NCBI GenBank assembly: GCA_900074885.1
Contig: FJUW01000004.1
Span: 1,210,225 to 1,274,224, forward strand
Length of the DNA stretch: 64,000 nucleotides
Direction: 5' to 3'
Source of the DNA: Rhynchosporium graminicola
Lineage: Eukaryota; Ascomycota; Leotiomycetes; Helotiales; Ploettnerulaceae
Shown here: positions 10,664 to 22,016 of the stretch, in pieces
Layout: the number at the start of each line of letters is the position of its first letter
Position numbering within the stretch: the first letter of the stretch is position 1
Position numbers and translations under genes: made by a program
The notes under the pieces: model-generated
What the model was told of the DNA's origin: nothing
Database searches by the model: none
Seen by the model: the letters and a program-made list of their open reading frames with translations, nothing else

Positions 10664-11685
10664 GCGACCTCAGTCAACCTTTAACATTGCCATGCAATAC
10701 CGGCCCATCAATAGAGTGGAGAAACAAGATCTCACACGCAAGTCCCACCAGGTCCTGGTCTCTACCGGACAAATGACGTTGACGGGCACAACTGCATCTG
10801 CATCTCAGAACATTTGGGAAACACGAATTCGGGGCAATTATTGCTGTGGAGTTGAAGAATCAAGGCACATCGAGTATCAACCATAGTCTACTCCAAGTTC
10901 CTTCCTTTGGGAGTCCAACTGTCAAGAAAATGGAGATTCAGGCATCATGTGGTATAAGTAACGGGTAAAACCCATATCCAGGTATAAGTACTGGCTGGCT
11001 GGCTGCGAGGTCAAATTGCAAACATGGTGGGAGTGGGGACAGCAGCGACTTGAACAGAACGACGTGGACGTTGTACTTTGTTGGGCTAAATGTATGGACT
11101 GGATAACACCATGCAGCCGGCGCTTCTCTTTTACCTCAGGGCTACATTCGTTCGCCTCCTCAATATCCTATATCCTACAATAGCAAACTCGCAGCTTACG
11201 CCTTCATGTTCTAGGTTTGTAGAAGCTAAGCATCGAGAATATATCTTCAAGGAGTCGAGCAAGCCGTTCGACATTCTTACGACTTCGTAGACGGTAGGGC
11301 CATTTACTTGTAAGAACATATTGCCAAGCTTGAGACGAATGAATATCCGTATTCTGCTGGAATGCATGCAGCAGTGAGTGATACGACGATAGGAAATGTT
11401 GAATAGTAGGGGGGGCCGTCCAGACATAGGTAGGTATAGGTAAGAGGCAGCTGAGGCTTACAGCCGCCCTCCTCCCATCTCCTTCCGTTGAACCCACGGG
11501 ATCCGTGCCTACAATATTAGATGGTCATCAACAACACCTCTGGGAAGCTCATGATTACGAAGTATTATTGAGGCGAGCCTAATATAGACAGACTCAGCCA
11601 CTGCCACTGCAGCAGCCTCAACTCAGCACACCCAAGCGAGCTGATAATGTAGATACCATATAGAGGTGTACCTTAGGTACTTATA

Positions 11686-11760
11686 AGGTAGGTAGGTAGG
11701 TAGGCAGGTGTACTGTAATCAGGTAATCAGGTAATCAGGCAATCAAGGCAATCAGGTAAT
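11686..11760. repeat. GGTA run followed by 9-mer repeat
   Basis: A GGTA tetranucleotide run (11686-11705) is followed by five imperfect copies of a TAATCAGG-type 8-9 mer (11715-11760). Confidence 0.85.
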
Positions 11761-12157
11761 CTCAGATCGCCGCCGTTGCAACAACCCCCCTCGAGTCATT
11801 ACCTATTGTTTACGTTGGGTGTCATTCGTCAAGCTCAAGGACTGGACTGCAGACTGGCTTGCCTTCCTTACCTTCGTCCGTCCGATTCTTAGCGACCAGA
11901 GGGAGGGCCGGCCGCGGCGTAACGAAGCATCTATCTATCACTCTTTTCTCGACCTTACCTCCACTCATCTACAGCCAACTTCACTTTCGAAATTCTGGAT
12001 CAAACCAGAGACGCATGTGAATCTGCCTCTGCCTCTGCCACTGCCTCGCCCCCGCTCATTTCGGGTTTCTTCGTTAGAAACAATAGATTCGTCGCACCTG
12101 TCCCAGCCGTAATCGTTCGTCCCTCCTATGGGGCAACTCTATCGTACCTAAGTACCG

Positions 12158-12179
12158 CTCTCTCTCTCTCTCTCTCTCT
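12158..12179. repeat. CT dinucleotide run in 5' region of SCH9-like gene
   Basis: Eleven CT units about 110 bases before the SCH9-like start codon. Pyrimidine tracts are common in fungal core promoters and 5' UTRs. Confidence 0.8.
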
Positions 12180-12289
12180 ACGAACAATCTCGAACCCTTC
12201 TGCCAGCCGACGATAACAAACTCGAATTCTTCCTCTAATCCCATCTGCTGAACGAATAATAAAGAAGACATCGACGTGCGCATTCCAAT

Positions 12290-15200
12290 ATGGCTGGCAA
12301 TGAGATGGATCTCCTCAAACAAGCAACGCAGGCGATGATGTCAAGGTACGTTTGCTGTTTGTTCGCGCAAAGTCTCTTCGTCGATCTCTGGCGATAGAAT
12401 TGGGGCTACAATGACAGTTAAGCCACAAGGCACTGTTCATGCTTATACCTTTTCTCTCTTTGTCCTTCCCATAGAACAAAGTGCATTCCAAGGCGATGTC
12501 GGTCTTGATCCCACATGCTTTTCTGCTCCAACTTCGAGTGAAAATGGCGGGGTCGCCCTTCCAGTTTTCAGAACTGCAGATATCTTGGAGACGGTGGATG
12601 GCGTTTTCCTGCACCGTTTGTCGGAATAACAGATTTTAAAGAATCTTGCAATCTCTACTTTTCGCTGTTTTCCTCTTTGATTCTATTCTCTTCTGCTCTC
12701 CTGAGTTTCTATATATGTCCAAAAACCCGGGCTATCATTCTGCATTGTTTCCACTCTTTTCTTGACCGATGGACTGCAATTGGCAATGGCCCTGACTGAT
12801 TTACTCTGCAGCAGGGACGACGATGCAAATGGTTTCGACAGCGATACGACTAGGTCTGGAGTAGCAACTCCGCAGCCAGATCCTTCAGACAAGAGGTTGC
12901 CAGGCATTATGCACAGTTACTTTGGACAGGTTGGTTCTGGTTCTTCTGGCTCTTCTACTACAAGTCCCAATCCCGGTCCTCTTGCAACTTCTGTTCGGGG
13001 GCACGAGGTTGAAAGCAAAATTCCATCCTCCCGTCCGGAAGAATTGGACGCTGCTGAGGCCCAGCCGCATGTCACAGCAGAATCCAATGACTCTGCCAAG
13101 ACTGCAAGTGCCTGTCCCCAGACAGAACCAGAAGTCGTACTCTTCTCTCAAAATGAGCACTTGAGGCTCCTTGAACCTGCACATGCACCTGCACCCGAAC
13201 TTCCCCGATCAGCTCTACATTCATATCCAACACCGCCCACTTCCCAAACACCATCACTGCATCAGTTGAAACTGAGTGATTCCGGCTCTGAAGATGAGGG
13301 AAAGACTGCTGCGAAGGCTGCAGGACTCACTTCCAGTCATCACAATAGTCTTTCAGAATCAATCCCGTCAAGCGCTCGTCGGGCATCTTTGATGAATCCG
13401 CTATCAAGTGTGGTGACCACGTCAAGTGTTCACGCTGCCGATTTCTCAAATCCCAGCGATCGCAACCCCGCCACATCATCCGATATACCATCACATGCAC
13501 GCTTGAGTTCTGATTGTCTTGAATCTCTTTCTTATGATCGGCTCAAGAAGCTAACAGATGACGTTCCGCGTGCTAAGAGCAATTGTCCAACTCCAACTCG
13601 AGCTTTGTCAAACCAGACCCACAAGTCGGAAGGCAGTAACGGGTCAGACAAGGCTACTGGACAAGATGTCAAGGCAAAGATTGAAGTACCACCAGCTGCA
13701 GCACCTTTGTCGCCACCAGCCGGAGCTCAAGCACCATCATTGAAAGGCAAGCTTACTGTAAAAATTGTTGAGGCCAGAGGCTTGCGGAAGAGTCGTGACC
13801 CATACGTCGTAGCTGTCTTTCAGCGAAACGAGCTCGTCTCTAAGGGCCCAACACCTTCCGATGCTGAGGAGAATGAGGATCCTACCAGCAGCCCGATGGG
13901 AGGAATTCCTATTACTCGATCAGGCAGTGACTCAGGTCGACCGATGGCAATTCCAATGAAGAGTCGGCAAAGCAGCAACACCAGTCTCTCGGATTATCAT
14001 GACTTCAAGAGCAAGGGACGGAGCTCGATGACTAATCCAAAATGGGACACTGAAGCTGTTTTGTAGGTGGCGAGATTGGTTTTGGATCTCTACATAGTAC
14101 TGACCTCATACAGTGACGTTGTAGGAGCCGATTCAAGGGTTAACCTTACCATTTACGATCGAAGCAGTGCTGCTGAAGAGTTCTTGGGTCATGTTGACTT
14201 GGAAGCCAATCTTACCGAAAATGACAACTCCCCAACCAAGGGGTGGTTTCCACTCCGAGGCCGAAATGATACCGATTCGGATCTTCCGGGTGAAATCCAC
14301 GTCGAGATCACGTTTCAACGAACCGAGAAGAAGCATTACGGCCCAGACGATTTCCAGATCTTGAAACTCATCGGCAAGGGAACATTCGGTCAGGTTTACC
14401 AGGTCAGAAAGAAGGATACCAGACGTATCTATGCCATGAAGGTTCTGCAAAAGAAGGTGATTGTGCAGAAAAAAGAGGTTGCTCATACGGTTGGGGAGCG
14501 AAACATTCTTGTCAGAACAGCAATGGCAGATTCTCCGTTCATCGTAGGGTTAAAATTCTCTTTCCAGACCCCTACAGACTTGTACCTGGTTACGGATTAT
14601 ATGTCTGGTGGTGAGTTGTTCTGGCACTTGCAAAAGGAAGGACGATTCGATGAAAAGCGGGCCAAGTTCTACATTGCCGAGCTCATCCTTGCTCTTCAAC
14701 ACCTTCACATGCACGACATTGTATACAGAGATTTGAAGCCCGAAAATATCCTGCTGGATGCCAACGGACATATCGCTCTATGTGATTTTGGTTTGTCGAA
14801 GGCGAACTTGACTAACAATGCTACAACCAATACCTTTTGTGGCACGACCGAGTATCTGGCACCTGAAGTACTCCTGGATGAGGCTGGTTACACAAAGATG
14901 GTCGACTTTTGGTCCCTAGGAGTTCTTGTATTCGAAATGTGTTGTGGTTGGAGTCCATTCTACGCTGAGGATACCCAACAAATGTACAAGAACATCGCTT
15001 TTGGCAAAGTCCGGTTTCCCAGGGAGACCTTGACTGTAGAAGGAAGAAACTTTGTGAAGGGCCTTCTCAACCGAAACCCAAAGCATCGTCTTGGGGCAAC
15101 TGATGATGCGGAGGAGCTGAAGCAACACCCATTCTTTGCCGACATCGACTGGGAGGCTTTAACTAAGAAGCTTATCACACCACCGTTCAAGCCGAAGCTG

Positions 15201-15551
15201 AAGTCCGAGACCGATACATCAAACTTTGATCCCGAGTTCACCAACGCCCTCAATGGCGCATCCTCGCTAAATGCTCGTGCTGCAGCACTAGCAGCTGGTG
15301 TTGCTACATCCACACCTCTCTCGCCAACCATGCAGGCTCATTTCAAGGGTTTCACATATATCGATGAGAGTCAGATGGATGAGCATATGCAAGCACGGGG
15401 AATCAAAGACGACTACGATGATACGGACGAGGATCAGAAGCAGGATCGGGACTGGGAAAATGACCAGCGGGGCTCACGAATGAGTGGCATCCAGAAGACA
15501 AATACGAATGAGGATCAGAGCATGTTCAACGGCGGACACTTCGATATGTAA
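12290..15551 (+). CDS. SCH9: SCH9-type AGC protein kinase with C2 domain
   Basis: Exons 12290-12345, 12812-14062, 14114-15551 give 914 aa. Exon 1 encodes MAGNEMDLLKQATQAMMS and is separated by a 466-nt intron ending in a CAGCAG tandem acceptor. Residues about 20-330 are disordered Ser/Pro-rich sequence. A C2 domain lies at about 340-490 (LTVKIVEARGLRKSRDPYVV ... NPKWDTEAVFDVVGADSR), split by intron 2. The kinase domain (about 515-785) has GKGTFGQV, YAMKVL, YRDLKPENILL, CDFGLSK, activation loop TFCGTTEYLAPE, and the C-terminal hydrophobic motif FKGFTYIDE near 846. This order (C2 then AGC kinase) is diagnostic of fungal Sch9/Sck kinases, targets of TORC1 that couple nutrients to growth and stress. 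Activation-loop Thr (PDK1-type site) and hydrophobic-motif Thr are both present, so it looks active. Confidence 0.95.
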
Positions 15552-18500
15552 ATTGTTGCGACGAAGTTCTCACGATTTTCTTGTTTCACGAGTTCTCTTT
15601 ACATACCAATGCATAGGGCCGGAGTTATCTTGCATTTGAACGGAGTTCTAGGATCATGATTTCCTGGTCAACGAAACTTGACTTGACTACGAAGCACGCA
15701 TTACAGATTGGCTATCGATAACGAGGGGGTACCGAATCTGTATTACCCGTTTGCTGATGTGGATATGGGAATACGATATATGTCATACTTTTTCATGATA
15801 GCAGCGAGCTTTCCTTGCAGTATTGCAAGAAATAACTCATTCCTCGTCCATCAGCGGCAGGGAGTTTGAAATGAGATTGGGAGCATTCGGAAGGAAAGCT
15901 TGTTAGCGTGGATTGGGTCAATTTGCATTGATTAAATATTCATTCTGCGGCTCGAGTCAATACAGTATTTCGCATGACTTTGAGATGAACCATGCAGTTT
16001 GTAGCATACACAAAAGCGTTGTATACCTTCCATCAAAAAGAATCGGCGTCTGTCTTCTCGCTTTCGTGACGTGCAACGATTCATCGAAGTTGTTGGCAGC
16101 GAAGTAATGTTCTTAGAAATGGCATGATAATCTAGTTGGTAACGATACCCAACGTTGCTGGCTATCAATTTGCCGAGGAAATTTCTATCGCCTAGAGGAA
16201 GGACATTGAATCTCAGCTCTGACTTTGGCTCACAGCCATCAAATCACTGCATCATCTCCAACAGCGACATGCTCCTCCTCGGTCACAGGTTCTGACGATC
16301 CCTTCTCACAGAAATGGAATAACCAGTAATCCAACGACCATTGCAATCGCTGAGAACACTAGGATTTCATTCCTTCAGCCTAGAAACTGAATCCTGTGAG
16401 GAAGAGAATCACAGACCGAAGACTCTTTCTTTGCATGGCGCGAATGAAACAGCCGGAAACCAGGTGACTCGTGGCCGGTGGTAGGCTCTTGACATAGGTA
16501 CCCAGGTGCTCAATACTCTTGTAAATGATCTAAAAGTCCTTTCGGCAATACAGCAGGGCATCTCAAATGTATGGAACTTGCTTCGGCAGCGTTACCTTTA
16601 TTTTTGAGGGCTGCTTGCAGAAGGCCAACTTCGAGTTGGTCTGCGTTGAATAGCAGATGCGGCTGTGATGGCACTATTCCCAGCACAGAATGCGAGCAAG
16701 AGACCAAACAGCCAACAGTGTATAGAGTGCGATGTGATCTTTGCTATTTTGATGAAGATGTAAGATAGTAATCTAAGACCACCGAACAATTCTTCCTGAT
16801 CGTGCTAAACCATCCCACAACCAGACCAATTTGACTAGTGCCACTGAGAACCCCAAACAAAGCCAGTACTGGAATGTGAGCGGGCAGTTCGGGGTAGGTA
16901 GGCACGTTAGTAAGAGAATATAGGTAAGGAGTGTATAGCTTTTCTCACAGATCCAGCCAACTGCTAGGCAGAAATCGAGAACGGCTCCTGATACATGCGC
17001 GCTGCCGAAAAGAAAACTTCTGAAAATTATTTAGAATCTTAATATAAAGGCCTTGAAAGAGAGATTCCAGAGGTCCTCCAACGAAGATGCTTGTTAGTGC
17101 CCAGTCCTTGAATTTGTTTCCATCTGTGGCTTGAATCTGTATGTAGAGGGATAGACTGAATGTAATCTACTCTATATGTTAGGTTCTGGCAACTCACTCT
17201 TTCACAACTTCGGATGACGCTTGACTTGATTGAAAACCATAATCAAGAAACCCGCCAGCAGTCCGCCAGGGGGAGGATACAAAGTACTGGTGGTGAGGTG
17301 ACGATTCACTGGAAAGACTGGTGGTGGTAAGGTGTTATGCTCGACTTGGAGAGACAGAACAAGCAACACGGCTGTGAGACAGAAAAGTGTGATCATCTGG
17401 ATGGTTCCAAGAAACAACTGCATCACTAAGATGGTGTCGCAACGACCAAAAGTAGAACCGACTCCCTGATTACATCCAGCCTTTTCTTCAATTTTGGAAA
17501 GTTCAAAGGAGCCAGTGTCTCATTTGCGAGATGCTATTATGGGGTTATAGCGTACCGGAGTAGGAGCTTCCAGTCTAAACTTGCGACGGTGGTAAGCATG
17601 AAGAAGACCCTTCCAGATGAAAGGAATGTTCGCAGTTGGATGTTAGGGGCTATTGCAGGTTATTACTTACGTGTGTCATTTTTCATCCTTTCTGCTATCC
17701 ACGAGCCCAATGGAGCACTACCCATCAGACTAATTACCTCGGTGACGGTCAGGAATTTTTCGACAGTACAAGTGAGTCATGGAGACAATATCTGGAATGC
17801 TAGCAAATAGGACAGAACTTTCTACCATTGAGACATACAGTGGTGAGTAGCTAAGTAGCGATGGGCCGGCGCTTTCCATGCCCACAAGAACACATGACGG
17901 TGAAAGCCCTCACAGATATGCACTCGGGCTGCTGTTGAAGTTGTGAGAAACGGAAGTATGGAAAGAGACTTCGTTTGCGCAAAACTCGGAAGTAAACCAA
18001 CAGCCAGGATAGTCCTTCCTCCCAATACCGTTGCTCTTCTGCCAGATAAGTTTGCAGAATAGGCATACTAGAACACAAAATTCAGCCATCAGGCGCCGTT
18101 ATACGAACTAGCCCTGCTTTGTTACCAGTGGTTGAAAAGCAGATTCAGCAATCAAGCTGGCAAGTATAGTCCAAACCGCCTTGTGAAGCTGATGGAGAAC
18201 GAAAATCATTGGGTTTCGACGCTGACTAAAAAGTCCGACTGAGCTTGATACATACCAATACCTGCGGAATAGTTGCTAAGCATGTATGAGAGATCGAAGC
18301 TCAAGAAAATGTGCTGTGGTAAAGCCAGGCCTAAAAAGCAACAAGAACTAGACCGGAGTTTGATCCTCACCGAATTCTATTATTGAATGACTATTGATTG
18401 ATTCTAAATCGATGATATTAATAGGGTGACGCTCTTGATAGCCCGTGTCACTATCATCTGTACCACGTTTGTTGTGATTTTTGTAGCTAGGCCGCATGCA

Positions 18501-18810
18501 GAGATCTGTGAATGAGCATGCGAGCTTCGCGCAGGAGCAACAGTCAGAAACAGAGGTGAATTCACATAAGTATAAATGACTGTAGTCTACTCCGCGAGTT
18601 TTGAGGAAACTACACATCTACAGTACCCAAACCATAAGTAACAGAAGAGCCCAACAACAATTCGGAGTATATTACCACTCTACACCTGGAGATATTCTCG
18701 TGGTTCAATTCGAACCACGGTGGGAATCAACCAACTCGTCAACGACTTGACTGCAATATCACCATCGACATCACAAAAGGAAACACACATACTCAAAGTC
18801 AATACAAAAT
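15552..18810. other. 3.3 kb region without supported gene
   Basis: Begins with the SCH9 3' UTR. Several short minus-strand frames between 16598 and 18078 contain hydrophobic stretches (for example CWLFGLLLAFCAGNSAI near 16.7 kb and LFCLTAVLLVLSL near 17.35 kb) but are broken by stops and I could not join them into one gene or recognise a family. Could be a decayed membrane-protein gene; unproven. Confidence 0.5.
18699..18719. promoter_or_regulatory. palindrome upstream of GNAT gene
   Basis: Arms CGTGGTTC and GAACCACG separated by five bases, about 90 bases before the acetyltransferase start codon. A perfect 8-bp dyad in a promoter could be a dimeric transcription factor site; chance is also possible. 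Confidence 0.35.
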
Positions 18811-19778
18811 ATGTACATTCGAGGTGCTACCGCTCGCGATCTGCATCGTCTGGCCGAAATTACCATTACGTCGCTGAAAGATGATCCAGCGTTCGATTTC
18901 ATGTGGCCTTACCGACATGAATATCCCGAAGACAACTTCTTCTTCTGGCAACAGACTCTCCAATCCTGGCTATACGATAAGAAGATCACCTTTCTCGTCA
19001 CTGTACTTGATACTAGCGACTGTGGCCTGGAGAGTCAGATCGAGATCGTTCCTGACACTGTTATCTCTTATGCCATCTGGGCGCGTCACGGCAATTCCAA
19101 CACTGCGCGACAACGCTGGCGGGCTAAGAATACTTTCTTCAACAATATCGATGGTGAGTCGTCACACTTCCATGCACTCATGCTTATCAAACATGTTCCC
19201 TGGGTTTTCACTGGCAGAGCGATATGCTGACTTAGTAACTCGTACAGCGTTGACAACGAAAATGGAAGTCTGGTCCCATGGCCGCAAATACAGGAGAAGA
19301 GACGCCGACTTTGCACGCCTTTTGGCACTTGATAAGATGGGAAAGGCCATCGAAGAGCAGTTCTGGAAGGATATGCCAGAAAGATGGGTATTGGAGCTGA
19401 TGGTCACGCATGTTGATTTCAGGAGGCGGGGGGCAGCAACAGAGTTATTGAAGGTAGTACATCCGTGTCAATCCATTTGCTGGCTATAAGTCTGGAGACA
19501 ATATTCACATCTCTCTGCTGAGACTCTGTTTGGCACTCTCATTTCGTTCGCCGTGTAAGACTGACTGGAGATAGTGGGGTCTTAATGAAGCAGATCGCGA
19601 GAAAGCTCCTTGCAAGGTGGAGGCCAGCCCAATGGGAAAACTTCTGTATGCAGCGAATGGGTTCCACGATCTGGCGCTGTTCACAGTGTCCGCTGAGGGA
19701 CAGAAGGAGTCATTGGAACTCTGGGCAATGAGAAGAGATCCTGTCCTGCAAGAACTCCAGGATCGTACCCGAACTTGA
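18811..19778 (+). CDS. GNAT-family N-acetyltransferase
   Basis: Exons 18811-19153, 19248-19453, 19575-19778 give 250 aa. The start is typical of fungal GNATs (MYIRGATARDLHRLAEI). The acetyl-CoA binding motif A is split by intron 2: VLELMVTHVDFRRRGAATELL, where RRRGAA is the pyrophosphate-binding loop (Q/R-x-x-G-x-G/A), followed by KWGLNEADREKAPCKVEASP and the motif-B-like GKLLYAANGFHDL. The middle (about 65-135) is variable and may bind the acceptor. The reaction is transfer of an acetyl group from acetyl-CoA to an amine; the acceptor cannot be predicted. No signal peptide. It stands alone between long gene-poor stretches, which would suit an accessory gene. Confidence 0.88.
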
Positions 19779-20882
19779 GCTTTTCGTCAAAAACAAAAGC
19801 TTTGGAGAGTACTGAGGTTGCAGGCAAAGATAGAGCATCAATATGTACTATCTTATCCTTAAAAGCTGCAGTGTCTTGGTAAGAAGCAACAAAGCATTTC
19901 TGTTTTTCTAACCTCTTGCCTCCAAATCCAAATCTTGGAATCGAACCTACATTTGCACTCAGAATTTTTTAGGCGAAGACGCGCCGTACTGTTCTCCTTC
20001 TCTCCAATCAGATAGTCAAATATCGTCGCACCCCAAGACTCGAAATCTACCTGTGATCCTCGCTGCAGTGGCCCGGGCTGCCTTGCAACCCCTCGCCTGC
20101 ACATCGGTATCGTGTCGGCGGAAGCACGATTATACTCGTATACGATATTCTTCTCGTCGAGAAACTGATTCAGCTCGGTCCAAATCAAGACTCTGAGTAC
20201 AATAGAACGTCTAAAGTATTATTTTGGAAAGGGGCCAAATAATGACAGGAAACGACAAGGATTCCATACCATAGGACATAAGATGAAAGCAAACAGAACG
20301 TAAGATTACACACGTATTTGAGGGGAGTGGAATTTTTCCGGTACAAAAGATTTACTTTCTTGTACACACTGCTTGTAACACTATTACTCTCTTCCAAGTC
20401 TGCTCTCTATACAGTGGACGTAGCGAACTTTATAAATTTGAAGGGAAGTCCTGAGGAAAGCGTCTCGAAAAATTTCTCTCACTTACTTCGGGCCCGAAGT
20501 CATCAGAAGCATATTAACCCCAGCTGCCACATCAAAGTCCTTAAGTGGCCTGATGGAAGTCATCCCGGCGAATAAATGGAATGTTTGAACACGCTCGATT
20601 GCATCCATAGCCCAAAAATCCAGTCACAATTCCATCAAATTTGGAAAGGTCTTGTGGGAGATTGAAGCTACTGCAACAACAACAACACTTGTGGAAGACG
20701 CTTGTCCGATTAGTCTTCATTTGGCATACCCGTCCGAAGCAATCGAAATCCTTCGTATTGGCAAAGCTGGCCCTCACTGTACAATGTCCCATTCTCTATT
20801 CATGATATACACACAGCTTCCACCTCCGGCATTTCCCGACCCAATCGAATCCATTCCTCCATTCCTCCATCATAAAGACTCT
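19779..20882. other. intergenic between GNAT and ATP14
   Basis: 1.1 kb. A minus-strand stretch at 19859-20188 is open for 109 codons but has no ATG at its start (begins at TTG) and matches no family I know; it may be an exon of an unrecognised gene or chance. Confidence 0.45.
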
Positions 20883-21433
20883 CTAGTGCTTTGCCTCTTC
20901 CTCCTCTGGCTCCATCTCGAACCAGTCGACCTCTGGCTCAGCAGCTCCTCCCTCAGCTTGTCCCTCAAGATCCACAGTCTGGGTCTCGTATGCCTTTAAC
21001 TCGTTCGCGATATCTGCTTCTTCTGGGGACTTAGGTGTTGCCGGCGCCTTGAAATGCTTAACTTGTCCTTCGGAGTCGTTGGCCTTGACGGCAGGAATCT
21101 TGTAGGCCTTCAATTCCTTGATGTAGAGGTCTTGGACGAGATCCGCTGTAGAAGGGGATGTTAGCTTCCTGCTCGTGGATTGCTTTTCCTTCAATCGTAG
21201 AATATCGGAGTCAGGCGCATAAGTTTCGGGCGCAAATGAGCTCTCTGCCAGATCATAGGAGGATCACGAACCTGAACGAACGGCGGTAGGGGTGATGAAA
21301 GTTCGTCTCGAGGCCATGCCGGTAGCTTGTTGCCTCGCAACGCGGGCGATCGAGGAGCGCTGCAATTATTAGCTTTATTGAATCTGAAGCTGAGGAGCCA
21401 TCTTACTGTAGCACGGAGAACTGGAGTGAACAT
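20883..21433 (-). CDS. ATP14: mitochondrial F1Fo-ATP synthase subunit h
   Basis: Exons 21407-21433, 21272-21359, 20883-21145 give 125 aa, matching the usual length (about 124 in yeast). The spliced N-terminus (MFTPVLRATRSSIARVARQQ) is rich in Arg/Ser/Ala and lacks acids, a clear mitochondrial presequence, continuing to RRTFITPTAVRS. The mature part starts with ADLVQDLYIKELKAYKIPAV, the family signature, and ends in a strongly acidic tail (EVDWFEMEPEEEEAKH). Subunit h is part of the peripheral stalk of the ATP synthase in the inner membrane. The first exon holds only nine codons. Neighbour RPT5 is on the same strand upstream, functionally unrelated. Confidence 0.92.
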
Positions 21434-22016
21434 GATGACGGAAGTGGTGGTTGTCAATTGGTAGAGAGCACGAAGAACATCCGGAAAGCTTAGGCTGACA
21501 GGTCGTAACTGCCTCCGAGGGCTGCCAAGAAATTGAAATTTTGGCCTGAGGCTAAAGACGATTTACGGAGGAGAAGAATGCGAAAGTCATATGACAAATG
21601 AGAAATTATTGCTACTCTTTTGGATACGCACAATTTAAGAGTGATGGGAAAAAGAGCATGTGTAGAGACTGAGAAGTATTATAGTCAGGCAAGTCGGATT
21701 TAATTCTGCTTCTTGTCATGGGAGCTCCTTCAAAATCGCTGTTTTGGTTTGTCCAATTCAAGCTCAAGTGGCAGCTGCTTCTACTGTAGGTGCGGATACC
21801 TGTCAATTCCGACGTAAGGACTTTCTTGCGAAAAATTGCAAAAATTGACGGCCTATTCCTGCTTTATGGAAGTCTGCATTTCAACATCCATTAATCTACG
21901 GAATCGCGATGATGCAAAGAATGCTGCCTGTCCCAAATGTATCTATGATTACAAGGCTTGATATGCCAACCACATCATGCCCGACCCCCTCGTAGAAAAT
22001 CGTACCAGACATTCCA
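21434..22016. other. intergenic between ATP14 and RPT5
   Basis: Promoter of ATP14 and 3' UTR of RPT5; nothing else recognised. Confidence 0.6.

Larger units (their letters stand above)
9479..12289. other. long gene-free leader upstream of SCH9 kinase
   Basis: 2.8 kb between the divergent RSC7 and SCH9-like genes without a supported coding region. It contains a CCACT pentamer run (10634-10663), a GGTA run (11686-11705), a TAATCAGG-type 9-mer run (11715-11760) and a CT run (12158-12179). It probably holds the promoter and long 5' UTR of the kinase gene; the short frames at 10692-10886 and 11819-12112 show no family features. Confidence 0.6.

Noticed and set aside
19905..19950. T-arm-like TTCGATTCC motif, possible tRNA
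   Set aside because: The T stem does not pair and no D arm or anticodon arm is present.
19859..20188. 109-codon minus-strand frame
   Set aside because: No ATG at its start, no recognised family; left as a note in the intergenic entry.
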